A stretch of DNA of 47,363 bases, from the IMG/VR virus record IMGVR_UViG_3300028025_003037, positions 1 through 47,363 of that record. One strand, given 5' to 3'. Positions 41,558-47,334 of the stretch are shown here, one piece after another. Position 1 is the stretch's first letter, and each line of letters begins with the position of its first letter. Under the pieces are notes generated by a model. That model made no database searches. It had not been told where the DNA came from and saw nothing but the letters and a program-made list of their open reading frames with translations. This stretch comes from a virus. A program made the translations under genes and the position numbers.

Positions 41558-42016
41558 TTAGGATTTATCCCCATCCCATGTCCCAATTTTGGTTGTAGAA
41601 ATCCCGTACTCTTCCCAAAGTCTTATAACATTTGGGTTATCATCTACAGCATGCAGGACATTCCAGTGTTTTTTAATCTTAAGTAATATATCTTTTTTAA
41701 CTTCATAGTCTGGCCTATTGTCTTCATCGCTACGCATATAAAGTGCATGGTGACCAATATCATTTTTAGCAAGCCAAAGCGAAGTTAGTCCACGCCAAAC
41801 CTCCTTCCTTGATGTAACAATAAGAATATGCATCTGATCAAAGAAGGCTTCGTTCACCATTTGAATTACTTCAAAGTTTGGCAGGGCATCGATAGAGGCC
41901 TCATGAAAAGCATTGTAGTCCCTATTGGAGCCACGAACAAGGTGAAGATAAGGATCTACATTGGCCAATGTTCCGTCTACATCAAATATGTATGCTCTAG
42001 GCTTAATCTTGATCAA
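41558..42016 (-). CDS. HAD-family polynucleotide 3'-phosphatase-like protein
   Basis: 152 residues, probable TTG start at 42016. Motif I FDVDGTLA (Asp12, Asp14), motif II VTSR, a Lys near 108 and AVDDNPNVIRLW (125-133) match HAD phosphatases. LYMRSDEDNRPDYEVKKDIL resembles the phosphatase half of T4 polynucleotide kinase (PseT). The kinase half is absent, so it might act alone on 3'-phosphate ends of RNA or DNA. It lies near four tRNA genes; tRNA repair is a possibility. Confidence 0.75.
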   Translation of the reverse strand: MIKIKPRAYIFDVDGTLANVDPYLHLVRGSNRDYNAFHEASIDALPNFEVIQMVNEAFFDQMHILIVTSRKEVWRGLTSLWLAKNDIGHHALYMRSDEDNRPDYEVKKDILLKIKKHWNVLHAVDDNPNVIRLWEEYGISTTKIGTWDGDKS

Positions 42017-42095
42017 CCTTATATGTCATTATAAAGTAGCATAGTGAATACCCAACAATAATAGATGCTGGAATTAAAAACAAAATTTCAATCAT
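42003..42095 (-). CDS. Tiny membrane peptide
   Basis: 30 residues with a strong AGGAGG SD. One membrane span (ILFLIPASIIVGYSLCYFIM) and a charged end. It overlaps the genes on both sides (4 and 14 bases). The strong SD argues it is real. Confidence 0.55.
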   Translation of the reverse strand: MIEILFLIPASIIVGYSLCYFIMTYKVDQD

Positions 42096-42265
42096 TCGAA
42101 GTCCTCCTGTCTTTCAAACATAGTTGTCATATAATTATCTTCTCCTCTTGCAATCTTTGCTGCAAGCATTCTCATACCAACTGCGTTGGTTACTGACTCT
42201 TCTATTGGAAGAGCCTCAATAGCCCTTGCAATTTCTTCTCTCAATGCCATTTCGTCTATACTCAT
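42092..42265 (-). CDS. Small helical protein
   Basis: 57 residues. It is acidic and helical (MALREEIARAIEAL), with Met/Arg-rich helices after. It overlaps its neighbours by four bases on each side and so forms an operon of three to four tiny genes. Unknown. Confidence 0.55.
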   Translation of the reverse strand: MSIDEMALREEIARAIEALPIEESVTNAVGMRMLAAKIARGEDNYMTTMFERQEDFE

Positions 42266-42405
42266 AGTTTAGCCACCAACTTGGATGCCATTTTAAGCCC
42301 CTTGACTAGTCCATCATGATAGTCCTGATTTTTAATAACCTTGGTAGTATCCCAAATACGATAGGATTCTTGATCTAGTAGTTGTGCTATTTCTTGATTA
42401 GTCAT
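42262..42405 (-). CDS. Small helical protein, leaderless
   Basis: 47 residues. The promoter TTGACA-17-TATAAT (42440-42412) is perfect and six bases separate the -10 from the ATG. The product is helical with a conserved-looking start NQEIAQLLDQESY. It is first in an operon leading to the HAD phosphatase. Confidence 0.6.
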   Translation of the reverse strand: MTNQEIAQLLDQESYRIWDTTKVIKNQDYHDGLVKGLKMASKLVAKL

Positions 42406-42411
42406 ATTTCT

Positions 42412-42440
42412 ATTATACAGTTAGTTGCTGTCTTTGTCAA
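42412..42440 (-). promoter_or_regulatory. Perfect consensus promoter, leaderless start
   Basis: TTGACA (42440-42435), exactly 17 bases, TATAAT (42417-42412), then six bases to ATG 42405. This is the strongest promoter in the window. Confidence 0.85.
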
Positions 42441-43213
42441 GTAAAAAGATTTTTGTTATCTTTAACAAAATTAACTATCTTAATTCTATACTCTTCAGGC
42501 CAGTAACAATAAAACATCACACCTTCTATTCCATCTAACTTTAATTCGTTAATGATTTCTTTTAACTCCAAAGTTGTTGTTAATCTTATATCAGATCCAA
42601 GTTCTTTGCTGTTTTTTAATTTATTAAATTTTTCTTCATCATCTTCTATAAGTGGAAACATAGATAAAACTCTTGGTTTTGATATTTTTTTGTACTTAGC
42701 CACTTCAGCATGTGACTGGTATGCTGCAAAACTGTAGTCTCCATAGTTCTCAACAAGGGAGTTCATATCATCACCTTTACCAGATATGCATATCTTTGTT
42801 TCTATTTTTAACTTTTTACAAAAATCAAAGAAGATTGGTATATAGTTTTTTAAATATTCTCTTCTTTCATAAAGGCTGGATGTATCATTTATCTCACCGA
42901 TTATCCCGCCCATACTTTTTTCTTCATCTAAAATTTGCCCAGACACAAAATTAATCCAAACCCTGCCAACATCTATAGAGTTTAATGATTTAATTATCAT
43001 TCCAAGATTTTGTGGAGAAATTGTGTAAGGTCTGACTGCAACAATGTAAGTAAAATTCTGATCACTTTTAAGTGATCTGGCTATCTGTACAAAATAATCT
43101 CCAACATCTGACCCATATGGCAAAAGGATTCCGCTGAAGCCATTGCTTTCTAAATCTAAAGACATTTCAGAAAGATTATTGTTGTGAGTTCTTCCAAACC
43201 AATAAACATTCAT
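42437..43213 (-). CDS. SsuD/luciferase-like flavin monooxygenase homologue C
   Basis: 258 residues. MNVYWFGRTHNNN lines up with the SsuD start MFWFLPTHGDG, keeping the His that in SsuD lies in the active site; this is the only copy of the three that does. YIVAVRPYTISPQNLGM and RVWINFVSGQ follow. Like the other copies it is ~120 residues shorter than SsuD. It follows a chain of very small genes on this strand. Confidence 0.78.
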   Translation of the reverse strand: MNVYWFGRTHNNNLSEMSLDLESNGFSGILLPYGSDVGDYFVQIARSLKSDQNFTYIVAVRPYTISPQNLGMIIKSLNSIDVGRVWINFVSGQILDEEKSMGGIIGEINDTSSLYERREYLKNYIPIFFDFCKKLKIETKICISGKGDDMNSLVENYGDYSFAAYQSHAEVAKYKKISKPRVLSMFPLIEDDEEKFNKLKNSKELGSDIRLTTTLELKEIINELKLDGIEGVMFYCYWPEEYRIKIVNFVKDNKNLFT

Positions 43214-43426
43214 TTATTTATTTACCTTAACAATGTAATAAGTTCCCCACCACTCATATGGCTTATTAAGATATTTCCACATCTTTGCGTGGTATTTAAA
43301 TCGTAAACCCAAGTTATCATCTTCATCTAAATATATAGCCTTGACTAAATGATTACCAGCATAGCCACCAAGAAAATTACCTATCCATCGTAATGGAAGT
43401 ATATTAGTCTTTTGAATCTTTTCCAT
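43214..43426 (-). CDS. Small basic protein, unknown function
   Basis: 70 residues, Trp/Tyr-rich (KMWKYLNKPYEWWGTYY) and basic. It abuts homologue C. No motif recognised. Confidence 0.55.
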   Translation of the reverse strand: MEKIQKTNILPLRWIGNFLGGYAGNHLVKAIYLDEDDNLGLRFKYHAKMWKYLNKPYEWWGTYYIVKVNK

Positions 43427-43520
43427 CTTGTGGCACCCACACTTTCTTCCCGTTTTTATATACTGGCCAATATCCCAAGGCTCTCCAGTCCATCTTCGTA
43501 ATCTTAGGTTCTCTTGGCAT
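43404..43520 (-). CDS. Very small basic protein
   Basis: 38 residues from ATG 43520. Basic, Trp-rich (MDWRALGYWPVYKNGKKVWV), possibly a small beta hairpin. It overlaps the next gene by 23 bases and the previous by 17. Confidence 0.45.
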   Translation of the reverse strand: MPREPKITKMDWRALGYWPVYKNGKKVWVPQDGKDSKD

Positions 43521-43617
43521 TAGTACACCATACATGCCCATCACTCATAGTCTGATGAGTGTCCCAAAACAAGGGATCTTTCTTAGACATCTCGCACTTT
43601 AAGCATTCGTTATTCAT
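43504..43617 (-). CDS. Very small cysteine-containing protein
   Basis: 37 residues. CLKC near the start and a single later Cys (VWC) suggest a partial zinc site. It overlaps neighbours by 4 and 17 bases. Too small for a firm identity. Confidence 0.45.
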   Translation of the reverse strand: MNNECLKCEMSKKDPLFWDTHQTMSDGHVWCTNAKRT

Positions 43618-43736
43618 TGTCTATGCCGTTTCTTATTACCAAACTTAGACTTAACCTCAGACTTAGCCCTATCGACTATGGCTTTCGTAATCTCTTCAAC
43701 ACTAAACTCTTGGTCAAAGGTTTGCTCAGTATCCAT
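43614..43736 (-). CDS. Very small helical protein
   Basis: 40 residues, acidic start (DTEQTFDQEFSVEEI) and very basic end (KSKFGNKKRHRQ). ATG directly follows the preceding stop. Unknown. Confidence 0.45.
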   Translation of the reverse strand: MDTEQTFDQEFSVEEITKAIVDRAKSEVKSKFGNKKRHRQ

Positions 43737-43904
43737 TTATTTATCCATTTCAACGACACCCTTAGTGTCAAGACATAGTTTGCATATTTCAAAGAACATA
43801 GCACCAGATGAGTCTATCCTGTAATCGTAATCACATTCGTGGGGGGTATTTCTCATCTCATTAAACTTTTTCCAAGGGTCTGTCATAAATTCATTAATAT
43901 CCAT
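43737..43904 (-). CDS. Small zinc-binding protein
   Basis: 55 residues. HEC in the middle and CKLC near the end may coordinate zinc. It overlaps the end of the upstream gene by 11 bases. Small, not recognised. Confidence 0.5.
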   Translation of the reverse strand: MDINEFMTDPWKKFNEMRNTPHECDYDYRIDSSGAMFFEICKLCLDTKGVVEMDK

Positions 43905-44103
43905 TTAGGCACTCATTTCTTGTATGATATAGGCGAATCTTTGTCATAATTTTGCGGGATGGAGCATAAAGATCATCCTTACAAGTAGTACACCTATAAG
44001 ACCATTCACCAGTAAAGAAGTCATGAACATAACCCTTAGCGTTAGCATACTTCTTGGCTACGAAGGTTTGAAAAGGATCAGGTATATCGTAATGTTTAAG
44101 CAT
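43894..44103 (-). CDS. Small zinc-ribbon protein
   Basis: 69 residues from ATG 44103, with GGAG upstream; a longer frame upstream is less likely. CTTC near residue 38 and a later H-x-R-x-E-C could bind zinc. The sequence SYRCTTCKDDLYAPSRKI suggests a treble-clef-like or ribbon fold. Unknown role. Confidence 0.5.
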   Translation of the reverse strand: MLKHYDIPDPFQTFVAKKYANAKGYVHDFFTGEWSYRCTTCKDDLYAPSRKIMTKIRLYHTRNECLNGY

Positions 44104-44326
44104 CTCGTCTCCAGTGAAGGTATGATCTAATATAAACAGCACCATAGGCTACTGCTGCAAAAATAAATCCGTATTGGTCTGTCACTAAAGCGTAGGCTAT
44201 CCATAGGCACTCATTGAACAATAGGACAAACCATCCCCATAGGGTTTTTCTTCCAACAAAGTAAATACCAGATACACCAATACAGGCAAGTACCCAGTGT
44301 GCATAGTCAGCAATCCATTGAATCAT
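44096..44326 (-). CDS. Small polytopic membrane protein
   Basis: 76 residues with three hydrophobic segments (about 8-24, 30-46, 50-66). The pattern GWFVLLFNECLWIAYAL with GFIFAAVAYGAVYIRSYLHW resembles PnuC-like or small phage transport proteins, but the length is too short to name. The promoter TTGACT-17-TATACT stands six bases before the ATG. Confidence 0.6.
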   Translation of the reverse strand: MIQWIADYAHWVLACIGVSGIYFVGRKTLWGWFVLLFNECLWIAYALVTDQYGFIFAAVAYGAVYIRSYLHWRRDA

Positions 44327-44332
44327 ATATCC

Positions 44333-44361
44333 AGTATACCTTAAAGTCAGGGTTTAGTCAA
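44333..44361 (-). promoter_or_regulatory. Promoter, leaderless start
   Basis: TTGACT (44361-44356), 17 bases, TATACT (44338-44333), then six bases to ATG 44326. The stretch 44340-44324 is identical to that at 39180-39196. Confidence 0.8.
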
Positions 44362-44593
44362 CTGATGGTTTTTGTTTCCACTTGGTTTTTACCCAAGTGC
44401 CTATTTTATTAATGTTAACTTTTTCTCTAAGAACTTCTGCAAAATCTGTGCTTATCTCAGATCCAAGGTACTCCTCCCCAGTCTCTAAGTCAATAAGTTT
44501 CCATTTTCCAGGAGCCTTAGTGTGAATAATTAAATCAACTGGCTTATCAAAAGAGTCAACCTCTGAACCATCTTTGAGTATTCTGCTATTCAC
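44354..44593 (-). CDS. Small hypothetical protein
   Basis: 79 residues if started at the GTG that overlaps the previous stop (TAGTG); a GTG at 44629 would extend it into the upstream gene. It is beta-rich with DLIIHTKAPGKWKLIDLETG, and a basic end (KTKWKQKP). Not recognised. Confidence 0.5.
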   Translation of the reverse strand: MNSRILKDGSEVDSFDKPVDLIIHTKAPGKWKLIDLETGEEYLGSEISTDFAEVLREKVNINKIGTWVKTKWKQKPSVD

Positions 44594-44718
44594 TAGGATA
44601 CAAGACCCATAGATAGATGAACTAAGCACACATCCGCAACAACATAGTCTTCGTGATCTACAACGATATCGTAATGTGTTGCATCTTTTTCACAAAAGAA
44701 GCACTTAGATTTATTCAT
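44593..44718 (-). CDS. Small zinc-finger protein, leaderless
   Basis: 41 residues. C6-x2-C9 (CFFC) and C31-x2-H34 (CLVH) form a clear four-ligand zinc site; a short acidic part lies between. TGA-TATAAT stands exactly six bases before ATG 44718. Function unknown; it heads an operon. Confidence 0.65.
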   Translation of the reverse strand: MNKSKCFFCEKDATHYDIVVDHEDYVVADVCLVHLSMGLVS

Positions 44719-44724
44719 ATATCC

Positions 44725-44733
44725 ATTATATCA
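44725..44733 (-). promoter_or_regulatory. Extended -10 promoter, leaderless start
   Basis: TGA-TATAAT, then six bases to ATG 44718. A weak TTTGCG lies 17 bases upstream. Confidence 0.7.
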
Positions 44734-44800
44734 TCTTTAAAGTTCGGCGCAAAATAGGAGTTATAAACCTCCCTATGCCCTAAACGGGCACCATTGGTTA

Positions 44801-45250
44801 CTATCCCTGATTTGCCCATTTCCTTAAATTACATAACCCATGTGCTGGTCTAACATTTTCTAATGTATCTGAGCCACCCTTTGCAATAGGAACAACATGA
44901 TCGATATGCAAACCATGCTCCCAGCCATCTACCCCACATTTTCGGGGAGCCATAAAGTCAATTTCTAATCCACATAGGTAGCAATCAATACCATAGACAG
45001 ATATAACCTGGAGTTCATTATAGTCGTTCGTAATCTTTGCTCTGCGTCGCCTATTTTTAGATCGCTCTCGCTCCCTTACTTTCTCAAGGTTTCTTAGGCG
45101 ATATTTAGCAGTTACATGAGCACGATTATTTTTTTGATATCTGGCCTTATTATATAAATTGTTTGCAGTCAAACACTCAAGGCAAGGTTTAGTCTTATGG
45201 TTGTGGTGCTTTTTATATCCAGCATAGGTGCCACAGTTAGGATACATCAT
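44801..45250 (-). CDS. HNH endonuclease with N-terminal zinc site
   Basis: 149 residues from ATG 45250 (a TTG at 45268 is an alternative). Near the start CGTYAGYKKHHNHKTKPCLEC may form a zinc site; a very basic central region (KNRRRRAK) binds DNA. The C-terminus has CYLCG, then HGLHIDHVVPIAKGGSDTL and NVRPAHGLCNLRKW, the full HNH motif. It may cut host or rival DNA or be a homing enzyme. Confidence 0.88.
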   Translation of the reverse strand: MMYPNCGTYAGYKKHHNHKTKPCLECLTANNLYNKARYQKNNRAHVTAKYRLRNLEKVRERERSKNRRRRAKITNDYNELQVISVYGIDCYLCGLEIDFMAPRKCGVDGWEHGLHIDHVVPIAKGGSDTLENVRPAHGLCNLRKWANQG

Positions 45251-45482
45251 CACTTTCCCACACCACAAGACACTTAGTACACTGGATGCCTGGCTCTCTC
45301 ATATACCAAGTATGATCACAGCCCTTGGCTTTGTTTTGAGGTAGCCTGTGCTCACCTTTTTTGACCTGTTGTCTAAACTTTCCATTGGGGTCATGGACAT
45401 GGCACTTACCACTTGTTCTCCACTCCTCTACATAAATAGAGCAGGGAGTACCCTTCTTAGTAGTTGATGTACAAGATCTCAT
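45237..45482 (-). CDS. Zinc-binding protein
   Basis: 81 residues. N-terminal C-x9-C-x11-C-x-H (CTSTTKKGTPC, then GKCHVH) is a recurrent phage zinc motif; at the C-terminus CDHTW and CTKCLVVW resemble a second ribbon. It overlaps the HNH gene by 14 bases and is co-translated with it. Confidence 0.6.
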   Translation of the reverse strand: MRSCTSTTKKGTPCSIYVEEWRTSGKCHVHDPNGKFRQQVKKGEHRLPQNKAKGCDHTWYMREPGIQCTKCLVVWESDDVS

Positions 45483-45491
45483 TAGCCCAAC

Positions 45492-45650
45492 TTACATTGG
45501 AAGATAAGAGGCTATAAGGCCTTCTCTAATTGACTTCTGTTCTCTCTCAAACCTTGATGTCTTGTGATACGGATTGGCAGAGATTCTCTTCTTATTCTTT
45601 TGTGCTCGCTTTGCCTTGTGCTGGGATACTTTATTGTTAGTTTTTCTCAT
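45492..45650 (-). CDS. Small very basic protein
   Basis: 52 residues from ATG 45650; a GTG at 45677 would add nine. More than a third Lys/Arg (SQHKAKRAQKNKKR), likely nucleic-acid binding. It is first of the operon with the zinc-binding and HNH genes, and diverges from the GIY-YIG gene. Confidence 0.5.
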   Translation of the reverse strand: MRKTNNKVSQHKAKRAQKNKKRISANPYHKTSRFEREQKSIREGLIASYLPM

Positions 45651-45688
45651 AGTACCAATAGTATCATGATTTGCCACGGTATGTCAAG

Positions 45689-45694
45689 TATAAT
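45689..45694 (+). promoter_or_regulatory. -10 element, leaderless start
   Basis: TATAAT with exactly six bases to ATG 45701. No -35 or TG extension. Confidence 0.6.
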
Positions 45695-45700
45695 GAGTCT

Positions 45701-46018
45701 ATGGATGAAGCAGTCTTATACATACTATACAACCCACTACATAAGGCTGTCAAGGTGGGTATATCAGATATATCAGGCAGAAGGTTTGCAAGCCATAGGA
45801 CCAAGGGTTGGATACTTATTAAGTATTGGCATTTTTTCGAACGGGATAAGGCAAGAGCCGTAGAAACCCTAGTACTAAGAACACTAAGGGAAAGATATGG
45901 ACACTTTTTGGATAAGGCGGATATGCCTCAAAGCGGATACACAGAGACCTTTGATGCCTCAAAGATAACCCGTAGGGCGTTGATCCGTATGGTCAATAAG
46001 GCTATAAAGCAGACTTGA
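45701..46018 (+). CDS. GIY-YIG-like nuclease domain protein
   Basis: 105 residues from ATG 45701. LYILYNPLHKAVKVGISD replaces the usual GIY...YIG as in the T5orf172/MUG113 group (Y-I-L...K-V-G-I-S), followed by the Arg (GRRFASHRTKGW) and a later Glu (VETLVLRTL). It is the lone + strand gene in a long - strand block. It may be a homing or DNA-cleaving enzyme. Confidence 0.65.
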   Translation: MDEAVLYILYNPLHKAVKVGISDISGRRFASHRTKGWILIKYWHFFERDKARAVETLVLRTLRERYGHFLDKADMPQSGYTETFDASKITRRALIRMVNKAIKQT

Positions 46019-46112
46019 TCCCCTGGCATTTTGGACATTGCTTAGTAGGGTTTGACACCCCATAAGGTACTTGAAACATACCCCCACAGTCAAAGCATAG
46101 GATATCTAACAT
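46002..46112 (-). CDS. Tiny zinc-ribbon protein
   Basis: 36 residues. CFDC (6-9) and CPKC (26-29) form a classic zinc ribbon. Its ATG lies in the TAATG overlap with the previous gene; its end overlaps the opposite-strand GIY-YIG gene by 17 bases. Confidence 0.6.
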   Translation of the reverse strand: MLDILCFDCGGMFQVPYGVSNPTKQCPKCQGIKSAL

Positions 46113-46297
46113 TACTTACATGCCAGACAGTAGTACGGAGCACGAAGATTGTCTATATGGGTGTAGATGGTTTGAGCACACTTAGCACAGTTAATATGTA
46201 CCATGTTTGGGTCTACAGTAGGCATTGAGAGTTTAAAGTTTTTTGTATAGTATATCTTAGTGGCATACCAGGTGATTAGTATTATAATTATTTCCAT
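46112..46297 (-). CDS. Membrane-anchored zinc-ribbon protein
   Basis: 61 residues. An N-terminal membrane span (EIIIILITWYATKIYY), a short linker, then CAKC and CLAC at the C-terminus (the last codons). TGA-TAGAAT stands six bases before the ATG. It is paired by overlap with another zinc ribbon. Confidence 0.65.
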   Translation of the reverse strand: MEIIIILITWYATKIYYTKNFKLSMPTVDPNMVHINCAKCAQTIYTHIDNLRAPYYCLACK

Positions 46298-46303
46298 TAG
46301 TCT

Positions 46304-46312
46304 ATTCTATCA
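46304..46312 (-). promoter_or_regulatory. Extended -10 promoter, leaderless start
   Basis: TGA-TAGAAT, then exactly six bases to ATG 46297. A perfect DnaA box lies about 16 bases further upstream. Confidence 0.65.
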
Positions 46313-46327
46313 CATCAAGGTTAACAG

Positions 46328-46336
46328 TTATCCACA
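46328..46336 (+). promoter_or_regulatory. DnaA box
   Basis: A perfect TTATCCACA. It lies alone between two - strand genes, about 640 bases from the cluster at the right end. Confidence 0.6.
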
Positions 46337-46338
46337 GG

Positions 46339-46569
46339 TTAGTGTTTATTTAGCCACTCCTGAAAATCTTTTTTGGCTTTCTCTTTTGGCCATCTGGAGA
46401 GATCATCCCCATTCTTGATAGCCTCTTTTCTTTCATAATCATCCAAACCAATAAAGTATCCAACTATACTCAAACATACTGACCACCAAAAAGATAGTCC
46501 AAGAAGTGCTGAAAATACAATAAAGAATGCAGTTGTTAGTATTGGCTCTGTCTTGATTTTTTGATTCAT
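46339..46569 (-). CDS. Small membrane protein
   Basis: 76 residues, one or two spans (about 11-45), then a charged C-terminus (DDLSRWPKEKAKKDFQEW). Unknown. It is in the rightmost - strand operon. Confidence 0.55.
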   Translation of the reverse strand: MNQKIKTEPILTTAFFIVFSALLGLSFWWSVCLSIVGYFIGLDDYERKEAIKNGDDLSRWPKEKAKKDFQEWLNKH

Positions 46570-46582
46570 AGTTTCCTATAAG

Positions 46583-46906
46583 TTAAAATGATAGGATTGT
46601 AGCAACAAATAGAGCAAGGATTAGAAGCCCAAACGAACCACACAAGAAGAGAGCAACACCATTTAGATATACCTGATTCATTGCTGATTTTCTAAGTTGG
46701 TTTGGCTTTGTATAAAACTCTGGATCAATACTTTCTATTAAAGCCCTTGCCTCATTCACAGGAATCTTTTCTTCCCTTGCAGCACCAAAGATATCTCTGA
46801 CTGCTTCATCAACATATAGTTTTGCATCTTCTGGAGATAACTCAGACATTTCTTTTTTGATTCTTATCTTAAGGTGTACAAGGCTTTCTCCGTCTTTTAG
46901 TATCAT
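46583..46906 (-). CDS. Membrane protein with cytoplasmic domain
   Basis: 107 residues: a helical acidic N-terminal domain (~1-75) and two C-terminal membrane segments (about 78-105). It is the first gene of the rightmost - strand transcript; TATACT at about 46943-46938 with a leader of roughly 30 bases is a candidate promoter. Unknown. Confidence 0.55.
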   Translation of the reverse strand: MILKDGESLVHLKIRIKKEMSELSPEDAKLYVDEAVRDIFGAAREEKIPVNEARALIESIDPEFYTKPNQLRKSAMNQVYLNGVALFLCGSFGLLILALFVATILSF

Positions 46907-46970
46907 TGTAATCTTTCTGTTGTAGTTATATTCTAAGTATATACCCGCAGATGTGGTTTGTCAATAGGAC

Positions 46971-47024
46971 TTATCCACAGATAAATACCCATAAAAATGT
47001 TAGTTATCCACACCTTTATCCACA
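46971..47024 (+). other. Cluster of three DnaA boxes (candidate origin)
   Basis: TTATCCACA occurs perfectly at 46971-46979, 47004-47012 and 47016-47024. The first and third are each part of a 15-base repeat TTATCCACAGATAAA. With an extra T the third gives TTTATC-CACA-GATAAA, a short inverted repeat. No gene is present from 46907 to the window end. Confidence 0.7.
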
Positions 47025-47061
47025 GATAAATGTTACTGATTATATTATTAGACAGTCTAGA

Positions 47062-47088
47062 AGTGGAGTGAAGTGGAGGATAGTGGAG
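47062..47088 (+). repeat. Iterons phased at 10 bp
   Basis: AGTGGAG repeats at 47062-47068, 47072-47078 and 47082-47088, spaced exactly ten bases apart, one DNA helical turn. Proteins bound to them would all sit on one face. It lies just after the DnaA boxes. Confidence 0.7.
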
Positions 47089-47131
47089 TAGGGAGCATCT
47101 TTAAAGAGGGCGTCGTAATCTTTTATAGCGG

Positions 47132-47334
47132 CCAAACCTCACATCTCCAAACCTTATAGCCCCCTTATACCACATATGAATCATATTGTCAAACCTTTGT
47201 ATGCATGGTTTGGGCATTATATACCAAACCTTTGTATTTGTCAAGCCCATTTTATGCCAAAACCTCATATAAAATTTGCTCAAATTTGCTCAGAAAATAA
47301 AGAAAACCTTCATAAAAATATATAAAGGTTTGGA
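47132..47334. repeat. AAACCT motif array in AT-rich region
   Basis: CCAAACCT or close variants occur at about 47132, 47147, 47189, 47224 and 47257, and inverted at 47207 and 47324. Two copies extend to CAAACCTTTGTAT (47190-47202 and 47225-47237). The region has no coding sequence; the short open frame on the - strand has no RBS or family. Confidence 0.65.
47272..47291 (+). repeat. Exact 10-bp tandem repeat
   Basis: AAATTTGCTC twice in tandem within AT-rich sequence at the right end, again with a 10-base period. Confidence 0.8.

Noticed and set aside
44741-44800. Hairpins GGAG/CTCC and GCCC/GGGC as a terminator
   Set aside because: Short stems with no T run on either strand; they may be chance in the 80-base gap.
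47101-47283. 60-codon open frame on the - strand at the right end
   Set aside because: It spans the AAACCT motif array, has no SD or -10 box in place, and the product shows no pattern.
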